A stretch of 64,000 bases of DNA, taken from Azophilus sp965200465. GTDB taxonomy: Bacteria; Pseudomonadota; Gammaproteobacteria; Pseudomonadales; Azotimanducaceae. Every line of letters begins with the position of its first letter. Positions within the stretch are counted from its first letter, which is position 1. The position numbers and the translations under genes are program-made. Shown piece by piece: positions 16,331-24,553 of the stretch. The stretch spans positions 3,162,001-3,226,000 of the forward strand of contig OZ241358.1 in assembly GCA_965200465.1 (NCBI GenBank), given 5' to 3'. The notes under the pieces are model-generated. The model ran no database searches and had not been told where the DNA came from. It saw only the letters and a list, made by a program, of their open reading frames with translations.

Positions 16331-18628
16331 CTAGAGAATTTCTGCGCTCCAGAGTCTGCCCGCCTCGCTGTACTGGCCGGTGCGGATGCGGGCGATAGGG
16401 TAGTTCGGCAGCGAAACGGTTGCGATGCACTTGCCATCGAACCTGCGGCCATAGAGGTCGAATGGGAAGTTGCGGCTGTTGAAACCAGATTGTTTGCGCT
16501 CTTCTGGCAGGTCGCTCGCATGCAGTGGCCACACATGCAGGAACCAGGAATGGGCGATGTCCGCCGAGGCGCATGGATTCTTGATGTAGGTTAGCTGGCC
16601 ATCCTTTGAATAGATGTCGAAAACGGAGCGGACAATTCGCTGGCCGCTTTCCCTAATGAGGTCCATGAATTCCGTCAGGGGCAGCGCCTCGACAGTCACT
16701 GGGCCTGCGGCATCCTTGCTCAGAAAGTACACCCGCGCACAGTACCCGAGACTATTCTTGCTCTCAGCCGACAAGTATCTAGTGAAGCCGTTCCGGCGGT
16801 CGTTCGGACCATAGGAAAACGCCAGCGCATGAGGCATTTGCCCCGATGCGCAGTCTCGCGCAAATACTTGGGCCATTTGGCCATCGACGATGACAGTCAC
16901 TTTGTCGGATTGATAGTCGGCATGCGTCGCTAAGCGCTGCCAGAGCAAAGCGGCGGCATCGAACTGGACCGGCGGCGCATGCGGCGGAAAATTGGGCCAG
17001 AGATTGACCGTCCATCGCTCGGCGCCGAACGGAGCAGTAGAAGGGCTTGCATACATAATGCTGTCAAAAAAATGGCTGTACCACATGTTGGAGGTGGAGA
17101 TGCTGCTGGACAGTCTGTTGGCGAAGTGGGTAATGCCGTACTTTTGAACCAATTGGGGATAGGACAGCCAATACCAATATACGCCAAGGGTTTCTCTGGT
17201 TGCATGAAAATAATCGTAGGAGTTGACCACGCCATCCAGGTTCACCACGGGAAAATGGGAGAAATAGCCGAGGATCCCCGCATCCCAAGACCCGACCACG
17301 CTGCCTTCGGGCAGCAAGCGATTCATTATCAAGGCGGCCGGATATTCCGGCTCGAACCAGTCCTCGCCCGAGGAATGCCAGCCGCGCATTTGCACACCCC
17401 GGAAAGGCTCGGCGAAATCCGCAACCACAATCAAATAAAGAACGCCAGCGATCACGATGCCCCGGCCCAGCCGCTTGACCGCCCAGGGACGCCCCCCCCC
17501 CCCCCCCAGAAAGCCGCGCAAAATGCCAAGAGCGGCGCAGCAGCCGACGGGAACAGCCAGCGCCATCATCAGATAGCCAGGCACGAAATAATGCACATAG
17601 GTGCTCCAATCTGGATGCATGGCGAGAACGGTTTGGACGAACTTTCCAAGATGCCCAGCCGCCACGCTGAATGCGCCGACGAGAAATGCCAGAAGCGGCC
17701 AATATTCGCGACGCCAAAAGCGTCGGGCCAGCCAAAGCAGCAGCAGAAAGCCAACGCAGATGCCCAACGCCACTGGAAGTTCGTTGTCGAAGGCGTGAAT
17801 CTGCAATGATTCTTGCAGGTTGCGCTCCAGACTGTAGCCTCCTTCTTCCTGCCAGCGAAGCACCGACCAAGACCGTCGAACCAAGCCACTCACGGGCACC
17901 GGGCCGCCGAATGCCAGCCAGTTCCAGGCGAAACAGGCCAGCAGGCCCGCGATGGCGGCCAGCATCGGCTTGAGCCGAGTGATCCGCGATGCGTCGCCAT
18001 CCTGGGAGCCGAGCAGATACAGCGCACCAGCGGCGGCAAAGGAAACGGCGGCAAGTTCCAGGCGAACCCAAGGCAAGCTGAAAAGGATGGCGGCCAGCAG
18101 TCCGAACCAGCGGGCCGGCTTTCTTGCCCAAAGCACCAAGGCCAGGAACAGCAGACCCAGCCAAAAAAGCGCGGCGGCAGCTTCCATTCCCTGAATCAAG
18201 CCCCGGTCTCCCGCCATGTAAAGCGGGGGCAGAACGCCAATCAGCAAAATCCAAGGCAAATGCGCCAGCCGCGCCGCCAAAGCGATGAGCGCCACGCCGC
18301 CCGCCACCAGCAAGATCTCGAACGCCTTGATGGCGAACAGCGCCTGCACCGAGTCGAACACCCAATAGAAAGGCGTGATGAGCAACAGCCAAATGGGATG
18401 ATAGCCATTGGTGCGAGTGATTCCGCCATCAAAGGTGGAGAACTTGCCTTCGGCCAAGTGTTGGGCAATTTTGAAGTAGTAGAAGGAATCGTCCGAATTG
18501 ACCTCGTAGATCAAGTCAAGCAGATCGAAATTGATCAGCAGATGCCAAGCGAAGCTGGCGCCATAGGCCAGAATCGCAACGAAAAACAGGGCGAACGCCG
18601 CGTTGCGGACGGAAGACAACAAGGCCAT
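16331..18628 (-). CDS. GT-C-type polytopic membrane glycosyltransferase-like protein
   Basis: The 765-residue product has a first membrane helix (NAAFALFFVAILAYGASFAW), then a loop NSDDSFYYFKIAQHLAEGKF and TRTNGYHPIWLLLITPFYW, then about ten more hydrophobic helices and a C-terminal globular part. A DD pair in the first extracytoplasmic loop is typical of GT-C enzymes, which transfer sugars from polyprenyl-phosphate donors on the periplasmic side. The genes upstream in this orientation make a polyprenyl-phosphate-pentose donor, so an arabinofuranosyltransferase-like role is an attractive guess. ATG 18628 is preferred over TTG 18649. A 16-nt C run lies within the gene (separate entry). Confidence 0.75.
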   Translation of the reverse strand: MALLSSVRNAAFALFFVAILAYGASFAWHLLINFDLLDLIYEVNSDDSFYYFKIAQHLAEGKFSTFDGGITRTNGYHPIWLLLITPFYWVFDSVQALFAIKAFEILLVAGGVALIALAARLAHLPWILLIGVLPPLYMAGDRGLIQGMEAAAALFWLGLLFLALVLWARKPARWFGLLAAILFSLPWVRLELAAVSFAAAGALYLLGSQDGDASRITRLKPMLAAIAGLLACFAWNWLAFGGPVPVSGLVRRSWSVLRWQEEGGYSLERNLQESLQIHAFDNELPVALGICVGFLLLLWLARRFWRREYWPLLAFLVGAFSVAAGHLGKFVQTVLAMHPDWSTYVHYFVPGYLMMALAVPVGCCAALGILRGFLGGGGGRPWAVKRLGRGIVIAGVLYLIVVADFAEPFRGVQMRGWHSSGEDWFEPEYPAALIMNRLLPEGSVVGSWDAGILGYFSHFPVVNLDGVVNSYDYFHATRETLGVYWYWLSYPQLVQKYGITHFANRLSSSISTSNMWYSHFFDSIMYASPSTAPFGAERWTVNLWPNFPPHAPPVQFDAAALLWQRLATHADYQSDKVTVIVDGQMAQVFARDCASGQMPHALAFSYGPNDRRNGFTRYLSAESKNSLGYCARVYFLSKDAAGPVTVEALPLTEFMDLIRESGQRIVRSVFDIYSKDGQLTYIKNPCASADIAHSWFLHVWPLHASDLPEERKQSGFNSRNFPFDLYGRRFDGKCIATVSLPNYPIARIRTGQYSEAGRLWSAEIL
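17492..17507. repeat. 16-nt homopolymeric C tract inside the GT-C gene
   Basis: Sixteen consecutive C on the plus strand read as a poly-G tract in the coding strand and encode a run of glycines in the GT-C protein (FLGGGGGRPW). The frame is open at this length. A change of one or two bases would shift the frame within about half of the protein. Such tracts cause slipped-strand phase variation in surface-glycan genes of other bacteria. A sequencing length error at this tract cannot be excluded. Confidence 0.9.
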
Positions 18629-18814
18629 CACCCTGTCCCGGACAACCAAGTTTCCAACGCAGACGGCAACGGGGCCATCAAAAGTCGGCCAAAGCAGAGC
18701 GAATCGGCAGGCGCATTCCTATCCAGACGCTAGTAGAGAAGATCGCGGAAAATCGACCGAAATAATAGCAAATTTCCCCGCATGCGTTTGAGATGCCCGC
18801 TGCATCGCTTGCGC

Positions 18815-20143
18815 CTACAGCGCCAGCCGCCGGGAAAGGGCGGAGGCGAATCGGGGCGGCTCGCCGGCCGCCTCGGCCCGGATGGTCTCGAAGCGCTCGC
18901 GCTGGGGATAGCCTTCCCGGACCAGTTGCGGCGAGGCGCTGGCGTCCTTGGCAAGATAGATGCGCCCGCCGTAACGCAGGACGATGGCGTCCAACTCCCG
19001 AAGCAGCGTCGGCGTTGCGCCGTTCATGGGCAGGTCCAGCGCCAAGGTGCAGCCATTTTCCATGGGAAAGGACAGCAGCCCGTCGCCGCCGGGGCCGAAC
19101 AGCTTGAGCGTGGCGAGAAAGGGACCTGGCCGCCATGCGGCAGCCCGGGCCAGCAAGGCGGCGATGCCGGCCGGGGCCTCGCTTTTGGGCAAGGTGCATT
19201 GATGCTGGACGAACCCCTTGGGTCCGTAAAGCCGGTTCCAGGCTTCAATGCGGTCCAGGGGAAAGAAGAAAGGCTGGAGCGCAACGGGCTGCGCATCGCC
19301 CGCCGCCCACCAATAACGGAAGGCATTGAACAAGCGCACCGGCGTCCGGGCAAGCAGCGCAAAGGGCGCATTCATCGGCACCTTCAGCGAACCCGGCGCT
19401 GGAGGATGCAGCGGCTTCTCCGCCCAGGCCTTCGGCAGTTCGCCGGCGGTCAGGAACCGGCCCCTATGCATCAGGGAGCGGCCCAGCGCAGCACCTTGGG
19501 CCAGACCGTCCACCCAAGCCACGCTGTAGGGCCAATCCCGGGAGGCCTCGAATAGCGCCAAGGTTTCCTCCAAGTTCGGCGCCGCCCGAGTTTCCGCCAT
19601 AAGGAAGGCCGTCTCGATGGGTTGCAAGCGGAAGCTGGCGGACAGGATCACCCCGGTCAGCCCCATGCCGCCCAAGGTGGCGCGGAACAGATCGCCATGC
19701 TGCATGCGGCTGCACATGCGCACCTCCCCATCCGCCGTGGCCAGCGTCAAGGATTCCACATGGGTGCCGAAAGAACCGTCCCTGTGGTGGTTCTTGCCAT
19801 GCACGTCCGCCGCGATCATGCCGCCCAAGGTGACGAATTGCGTACCGGGCACCACCGGCGGAAACCAGCCCCGGGGCACGAAAGTGCTCAAGATGTCGGC
19901 AAGCAGTACACCCGCTTCGCAGGTCAGCAGCCCGGTCCGTTCATCGAACGCCTCCATGCGGTTCATGGCCCGCATGGAGAGGGTCAGCCCCGGATTGAGG
20001 GCGGCGTCCCCGTAGGAGCGCCCGTTGCCCCGGGGGATCAAGGATTCGCCGCATTGCAGCAGTTCGGGCAGATGCTCGAACCGCCGCAGGGTCTCCACGC
20101 GGCAATCGAGCATCGGATGCCGCCCCCACCCGGCAAGCTTCAT
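18815..20143 (-). CDS. dprE1: DprE1-like FAD-dependent oxidoreductase (decaprenylphosphoryl-ribose 2-oxidase)
   Basis: The 442-residue product has the two-part FAD-binding domain of the vanillyl-alcohol-oxidase fold: RGNGRSYGDAALNPG near residue 38 and GGMIAADVHGKNHHRDGSFG near residue 118, which match DprE1 closely. DprE1 oxidises polyprenylphosphoryl-ribose at C2; an SDR partner (DprE2) then reduces it to the arabinose epimer. The start ATG 20143 lies 15 bp after the UbiA-like gene that would supply the ribosyl phospholipid, so both form one operon with the GT-C gene 3' of them. No DprE2 is adjacent. The best-known pathway is mycobacterial, but homologues occur in Gram-negatives. Confidence 0.85.
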   Translation of the reverse strand: MKLAGWGRHPMLDCRVETLRRFEHLPELLQCGESLIPRGNGRSYGDAALNPGLTLSMRAMNRMEAFDERTGLLTCEAGVLLADILSTFVPRGWFPPVVPGTQFVTLGGMIAADVHGKNHHRDGSFGTHVESLTLATADGEVRMCSRMQHGDLFRATLGGMGLTGVILSASFRLQPIETAFLMAETRAAPNLEETLALFEASRDWPYSVAWVDGLAQGAALGRSLMHRGRFLTAGELPKAWAEKPLHPPAPGSLKVPMNAPFALLARTPVRLFNAFRYWWAAGDAQPVALQPFFFPLDRIEAWNRLYGPKGFVQHQCTLPKSEAPAGIAALLARAAAWRPGPFLATLKLFGPGGDGLLSFPMENGCTLALDLPMNGATPTLLRELDAIVLRYGGRIYLAKDASASPQLVREGYPQRERFETIRAEAAGEPPRFASALSRRLAL

Positions 20144-20158
20144 GGCGCCCTCGCCCCC

Positions 20159-21610
20159 TCAAAGCGCAGCGACGAAGACCGCCAGGATTCCCAAGCCGGC
20201 CAGCCAGCTAGCGCGGTCCCGCAGGGCGAACAACACTGGATCGTCGCCGATTTCCCCGCGATTGGCCAGCAGCGTCATGCGCCCCAGAAGATAGATCACC
20301 AAGGGGAAGATCAGCCAAAGCCGTTGCGGCTGCGCATACAGATAATGCACCGCCGGAGCTTGTTGAACGTACAGCAGGAACACCAGCGCCGAAGCCATTG
20401 CGCTGGCCGCGCCGATCGCCGCCAGCGCCGCCAAGTCTTCGACCAGATACGCCCTGCCGCCGGATTCGGACTGGCCGGCGCCGGACAGCTTGCGCAACTC
20501 GTTCTGACGCTTGGCGACGGCGAGCGCGAGAAAGGCGAACAGGAAAAAGGAAAGAAACCAGGGCGACAGCGGCACCTCAGCCACCACGCCGCCAGTCAGC
20601 ACCCGCGATGCGTAGAGGGCGGCGAGCCCAATCACATCAACGAACAGCTTGCGCTTAAGCAACAGCGAGTAAGCCAAGGAGGCGACCAAGTAGAGCAGTG
20701 TACACAGGCCCGTCCCGACGGACAGCCAGAACGCCAGAGCAAGGCCACCGACCATCAAGGCGGCACCCAGGCAGATGGCGCGCCGCGGGGGCATTCCGCC
20801 CGCCGCCAAGGGCCGGTGCCGCTTGGTTGGATGCCGACGGTCGTGGGGAAGATCCAGCAGATCGTTGCACAGATAGCCGCCCGAGGCGCAGGCCGACAGG
20901 GCGGCAAAGGCCCCGGCCGCCGCCAGATAGGGGAATGCCCCGGCTTCGTGGGCTGCGATCAGAGGCATGAACACCAGCAAGTTCTTCACCCACTGGTGCG
21001 GGCGCAAGGCGCGCAGATGGTCCAGTGGCCCGCCCCTGGCTACGGGCAGGAACCGAGCTTGGCTGTCCAGGGCCAGCACCTTGCGCTTAAGGACGCTGGA
21101 CAGGCCAACCCCCATGGCCCGCCGCGACCGCTTCCAGACCTTAAGATCCCGCCGCTCATTGCCGATGTAATCGAATCCGCCTTGGCCGAAACGTTCCACC
21201 AGGACCGCCGCCTTGGCCGACCCGGCCAGATTGACTCGGCCATCGGAGGCGATGCAGCCGGCGGCGCCAACCCTCTCGACCAAAGGCGCCGCGGCCAGCT
21301 CGTCCGCCGCCGTTGCCAGCCAGACCTCCCGTCCGCCAGCCTTGGCGGCGTCGATCTCCTCAAGCACCGCAGGATTGAGGGACAGCGTCTCCGGCGGCAG
21401 GGGCGCCGCTTGGGCAATTCGGCGCTTCAAAGCAGCGCCCCCCCTCGCGGACGCGAGCAGCCAGCAGGGCAGGAGGAACAGATGGCGAGGCGCCCGGGCG
21501 ATCAGCTGGGCGGCACCTTCAACAAGCAGATCGCCGTTCACCAGCGAGCCGTCCAGATCGACGACCAAGGGCGGCGCGTCGGCCCCTCCCTTGGGGTTGC
21601 CTGCCTTCAT
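20159..21610 (-). CDS. UbiA-type polyprenyl-phosphate phosphoribosyltransferase with N-terminal HAD domain
   Basis: From ATG 21610 the product has 483 residues. The N-terminal 190 residues are HAD-phosphatase-like (VVDLDGSLVNGD at residues 16-27, later GNERRDLKVW). The rest is a nine-helix UbiA prenyltransferase, with LRPHQWVKNLLVFMPLI, the Asp motif NDLLDLPHDRRHPTKRHRPL and second loop VLTGG. This fusion is known for decaprenyl-phosphate 5-phosphoribose synthases. The HAD part could remove the 5-phosphate after transfer. It precedes dprE1, so the two would make polyprenyl-phosphate-ribose and start its epimerisation to arabinose in the inner membrane. Exact lipid and sugar are inferred. Confidence 0.85.
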   Translation of the reverse strand: MKAGNPKGGADAPPLVVDLDGSLVNGDLLVEGAAQLIARAPRHLFLLPCWLLASARGGAALKRRIAQAAPLPPETLSLNPAVLEEIDAAKAGGREVWLATAADELAAAPLVERVGAAGCIASDGRVNLAGSAKAAVLVERFGQGGFDYIGNERRDLKVWKRSRRAMGVGLSSVLKRKVLALDSQARFLPVARGGPLDHLRALRPHQWVKNLLVFMPLIAAHEAGAFPYLAAAGAFAALSACASGGYLCNDLLDLPHDRRHPTKRHRPLAAGGMPPRRAICLGAALMVGGLALAFWLSVGTGLCTLLYLVASLAYSLLLKRKLFVDVIGLAALYASRVLTGGVVAEVPLSPWFLSFFLFAFLALAVAKRQNELRKLSGAGQSESGGRAYLVEDLAALAAIGAASAMASALVFLLYVQQAPAVHYLYAQPQRLWLIFPLVIYLLGRMTLLANRGEIGDDPVLFALRDRASWLAGLGILAVFVAAL

Positions 21611-21787
21611 CGGAACTTGCTGCACACCTGCTGTTGGGCAAATTGTTGATGCTACAGCAAAGGAAACGGATCCACCACACAATGTACGGGATCACCACCT
21701 TTCGGACATTTTGAGGGAGCGCCCCGGTCGCCCGGAGCGCGTGTTCAGGTGGACCTTGGCGACCATCCCGAAGCAAGCGGCGCTTCG

Positions 21788-21914
21788 AGCTGCCGGCCCC
21801 GATTCGTGTAAATGCCTTCTCCAACTCGTCGGCCCAAAGAACGCAAGGGCTAACCGTCTCGGCCAGTGTCAGCGATCGGCGCATGTCCGCCTCGCCATCG
21901 CCGACGATCCCGCC
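21788..21914 (-). pseudogene. Fragment of an AAA+ ATPase gene
   Basis: Minus-strand residues read GIVGDGEADMRRSLTLAE followed by TVSPCVLWADELEKAFTRIG, which resembles the region between Walker A and Walker B (CVLWIDEIEKAF) of stand-alone AAA ATPases related to Ycf46. The match is lost on both sides, with no Walker A and no C-terminal lid. The rest of the 318-bp gap 21611-21928 shows nothing else convincing. This is probably a decayed leftover at the edge of the SIR2 cassette. Confidence 0.5.
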
Positions 21915-21928
21915 ACACTTCTCTATCT

Positions 21929-23620
21929 TCAAAGGTGACGAGATGGAGGATGGGAGGTGCTCTCCCAATCCAACAGCCTCTCGACAGCCGCATCCGTTAC
22001 CGTTCCTCCCTCTAGGAACACATTGGGAATGCCGCCTCCGTAGAAGCGAACGTTCTCCTTCCCAAACAGATCTCGAGCGGTTTCGAGAGTTGTTCGAGGC
22101 GGCTCGCTAGGCGCCATGTTCGGCAGTTTGGGCACCCACTCCGAAGCAGCCGACCAATGGGAACCATGATCCTCCCCGACAACCACGCTGCACTTTACGG
22201 GCCTGTCTGCCTTGCGTTGCCGCCTAGCGGCAATAAAGGCGCGATAATCCACGTCGTCCGGCGGCAGGGAATAGCCCATGAGGATGATGTGGTCCGCATT
22301 TTGAACCGCCACGCGCAAATCGCGTTTGATTTCCTCAAGAAATGGCGGCGGCGGACTCTTGAAGTTGCTCTGCATGGTGATCTGGGTGTGGTGAGCGTAA
22401 GTAAGCGTTCCGCAATGTACGCAGGCGCGCGCATCCACCTCGCCGCGGCTCCATGCGTCGCTCTCCTCCTTAGAGCGTGCTTCAAACGAGTCACACTGCA
22501 CAAATGATTTGAGTGGCGGTGGGGGGATGAGGGTGGGCGAGCTTCGACGCCAAGAATTGCCCATGTAGGACGAGAGCTTTCCGCAATCGGGGCACTCCCG
22601 CCACCAAAGGCAGCCGTGGGGAAGGAGGAACTTGCTGATTCGGATGCGGTCGCCGGCGCCGTGATCTGCGTCGTTCAACCGTTGAGCAGCGGATTCATTC
22701 ATCGGGTGCCACGGCGTGTTCTTGTTCCTATCCTTGAGTTTGACACGTGATCCGGCAACGAAGTGCCCAAGATCATGGAATATCTGAAGCTTGCGAGCGG
22801 GACATCCAACGCATGGCGGGCTCCTGTTTAGATCACGATTGGCCACGAACTGGCACCAAAGGGCTACTGGATCGTAGTTCATGCTGACGAAGGCAACATC
22901 GCCTTGGTAGAACTCGCGATTGTCGAAGCATTCGCGACCAGCGAGCTCCAAGCCTCTCTGTTGCATGCGCCGTCCCAGCACCTTTGCAAAGTCGTAGTGC
23001 CAATCCAGATCCCGCCGATGCCTCGTTGTCCCGTAGTACCAGTCGATGTAGAAAAAAGTGAGCAACAGCATTTTTAGCGCATTGCGGGCGCCCAATACCC
23101 TTTGCGGAGTTAGAAACTCGCTCACCTTAGCCGCGCCCGCCTGAACACGGAAACCGTGGCCGCTTTGGCCATGCATGTCTAGAACGTTGAACAGATCGAC
23201 GATGTTGAACGCATTGCCGTTTTCCACTCCGGGACAGACGTCGATGACGGCTTTCAGAGCCGGCCAATCATATAGCGTGCGCAAATGGAAAATACGATGC
23301 CGCAGTACGTCGTCAGGTTGTCCGCCGTTGCTCCGCCAGTTGCGTCGCATGGCTTCGATCTGATCTTGAGTGGGGGTGCGCGAAAGCGGATCGTCGCCGT
23401 CGTGCTCGTCGCCTAGGATAATCAGCAGATCGCGAAGCGCCGACTGCCAAGGCTCGCTGGCCTTGTCGCCCAACGCCTCCGCAATGCGCTGACACAGAGA
23501 CTTCTCGGTCCGTCTCGCAAGCTGGTGCAGGGCCTTTGTTTGGAGATCGGTTGTCTTCAGCCCTAGGGAGGCTGTCGCGCCAGCCCCCCAGAAGAAGACG
23601 GTTTGGTGTGGTTGGGTCAC
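21929..23620 (-). CDS. SIR2-domain protein with zinc-ribbon insertion, probable defence effector
   Basis: The 563-residue protein opens with the SIR2 Rossmann motif VFFWGAGATASLGLKT. It continues with FVSMNYDPVALW near residue 247 (the Asn of the NAD site), KFLLPHGCLWW (candidate catalytic His), two CxxC pairs (CPDC near 343, CVHC near 402) that could bind zinc, and a late HIILMGYSLPPDDVDYRAF. SIR2 domains in defence systems cleave NAD+ on infection; this protein is too large and too divergent for a deacetylase. The GTG start overlaps the stop of the 118-residue gene (GTGA at 23617-23620). No known partner such as Argonaute, HerA or TIR lies beside it. Confidence 0.82.
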   Translation of the reverse strand: MTQPHQTVFFWGAGATASLGLKTTDLQTKALHQLARRTEKSLCQRIAEALGDKASEPWQSALRDLLIILGDEHDGDDPLSRTPTQDQIEAMRRNWRSNGGQPDDVLRHRIFHLRTLYDWPALKAVIDVCPGVENGNAFNIVDLFNVLDMHGQSGHGFRVQAGAAKVSEFLTPQRVLGARNALKMLLLTFFYIDWYYGTTRHRRDLDWHYDFAKVLGRRMQQRGLELAGRECFDNREFYQGDVAFVSMNYDPVALWCQFVANRDLNRSPPCVGCPARKLQIFHDLGHFVAGSRVKLKDRNKNTPWHPMNESAAQRLNDADHGAGDRIRISKFLLPHGCLWWRECPDCGKLSSYMGNSWRRSSPTLIPPPPLKSFVQCDSFEARSKEESDAWSRGEVDARACVHCGTLTYAHHTQITMQSNFKSPPPPFLEEIKRDLRVAVQNADHIILMGYSLPPDDVDYRAFIAARRQRKADRPVKCSVVVGEDHGSHWSAASEWVPKLPNMAPSEPPRTTLETARDLFGKENVRFYGGGIPNVFLEGGTVTDAAVERLLDWESTSHPPSRHL

Positions 23621-23973
23621 TTGGGAGGTGGGAAGACGCCTATGAGCGATAGAACGCCCTCGTTCTTTTCAACTATCACCATTACTTTCGATTGACTCAT
23701 TGCAGCGGATTGCGCCGCCGACAAAACAGCCAACTTACTCCCGCTAAATCTTTTTACCCGTCCCTTGAATATCTTATCTTTCAACTTAACTCCCTCTCCC
23801 GATTTGGGCAGCTTTCTCGAAATAGGATTACCATCCCTATTGAGAAAATTTGCATGCTTCTTCCCATAGTGTTCGACACAATATTTAGTATCCGGCACGA
23901 AAAACCACTTAACTCCCGTTCCTTGGCCTTTGTCTTCATAGCGGATGGTTCCTACCGACTTGTACTTTGCCAT
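23617..23973 (-). CDS. Unrecognised 118-residue basic protein of the SIR2 cassette
   Basis: I do not recognise a family. The product is basic, begins MAKYKSVGTIRYEDKGQGTG and ends with a hydrophobic strand-like segment (SKVMVIVEKNEGVLSLIG). It has no membrane helix or signal peptide; predominantly beta structure is an impression. A strong ribosome-binding site (GGAG, 7 nt before ATG 23973) supports the start, and its stop overlaps the SIR2 start. By my count 23641-24000 is about 43% G+C, far below the flanking genes, which points to transfer from another genome. It could be a sensor or inhibitor for the SIR2 protein; this is speculation. Confidence 0.7.
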   Translation of the reverse strand: MAKYKSVGTIRYEDKGQGTGVKWFFVPDTKYCVEHYGKKHANFLNRDGNPISRKLPKSGEGVKLKDKIFKGRVKRFSGSKLAVLSAAQSAAMSQSKVMVIVEKNEGVLSLIGVFPPPK

Positions 23974-24016
23974 GACATAGTCTCCATGAGTAAAAAAACT
24001 GAATGATCGACCGCAA

Positions 24017-24301
24017 CTAGGCGAACCAATGCAGCGGATTCAGGCCCCGCGCCACGCTCTTGACGGCCTCTACCGCTCCTTCGGCGACATCCTTCACCAC
24101 TTGGGCCGCCGTGTCAACTATTGCCTTCCTTTCCCCTTTCCCCCCTTCCCACACGGCTTCACCGATCTTGCTGCCCGCGATGCCCCCAAGCCCGCCGCCG
24201 GCCACGGCACCAACCGGGCCGCCGCCGAGCACTGCTCCCGCTGCCGCACCTTTGCCGGTATCAACGAGGCCGTCGACTGCTCGTGCTTGCGCCGTTCCCA
24301 A
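24017..24301 (-). CDS. Small glycine-zipper protein
   Basis: The 94-residue product contains a Gly/Ala-rich segment (KGAAAGAVLGGGPVGAVAGG, then GLGGIAGSKIG) with GxxxG spacing typical of glycine-zipper membrane helices. A charged amphipathic helix follows (VVKDVAEGAVEAVKSVARGL). Glycine zippers pack helices in membranes and occur in outer-membrane lipoproteins, colicin-like pore formers and phage proteins. The only in-frame start at the right place is a TTG (24301) with a weak ribosome-binding site, so the N-terminus is uncertain. It lies 43 bp upstream of the 118-residue gene and could be the first gene of the SIR2 cassette. Confidence 0.5.
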   Translation of the reverse strand: MGTAQARAVDGLVDTGKGAAAGAVLGGGPVGAVAGGGLGGIAGSKIGEAVWEGGKGERKAIVDTAAQVVKDVAEGAVEAVKSVARGLNPLHWFA

Positions 24302-24553
24302 GACTCGACGAAGCCCTGCATCGGCCCTGTCGTGCTGCGCGCATTCTCCTCGCCGCCGAAGATTTCCTCCGCAGTTGCTCGGCCAGCGCCTCGCCGTCCG
24401 GCCAATTCGGGTGACGACAGGCGCGAACGTAACTCATGGGCGCGGTTTCGTCAAAATGCTGTGCGCCGGCGTCCCCCAGCATCTTTTGTGGTTGCGCCCG
24501 GCTTGGGCCGTGGTACATTGCGCCGCTGCCACACCAACGAAGGGGAGCAAGAG

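Noticed and set aside
19622..21649. Long open plus-strand frame opposite dprE1 and the UbiA gene
   Set aside because: It spans two well-supported genes and is Gln/Arg/Pro-rich without motifs.
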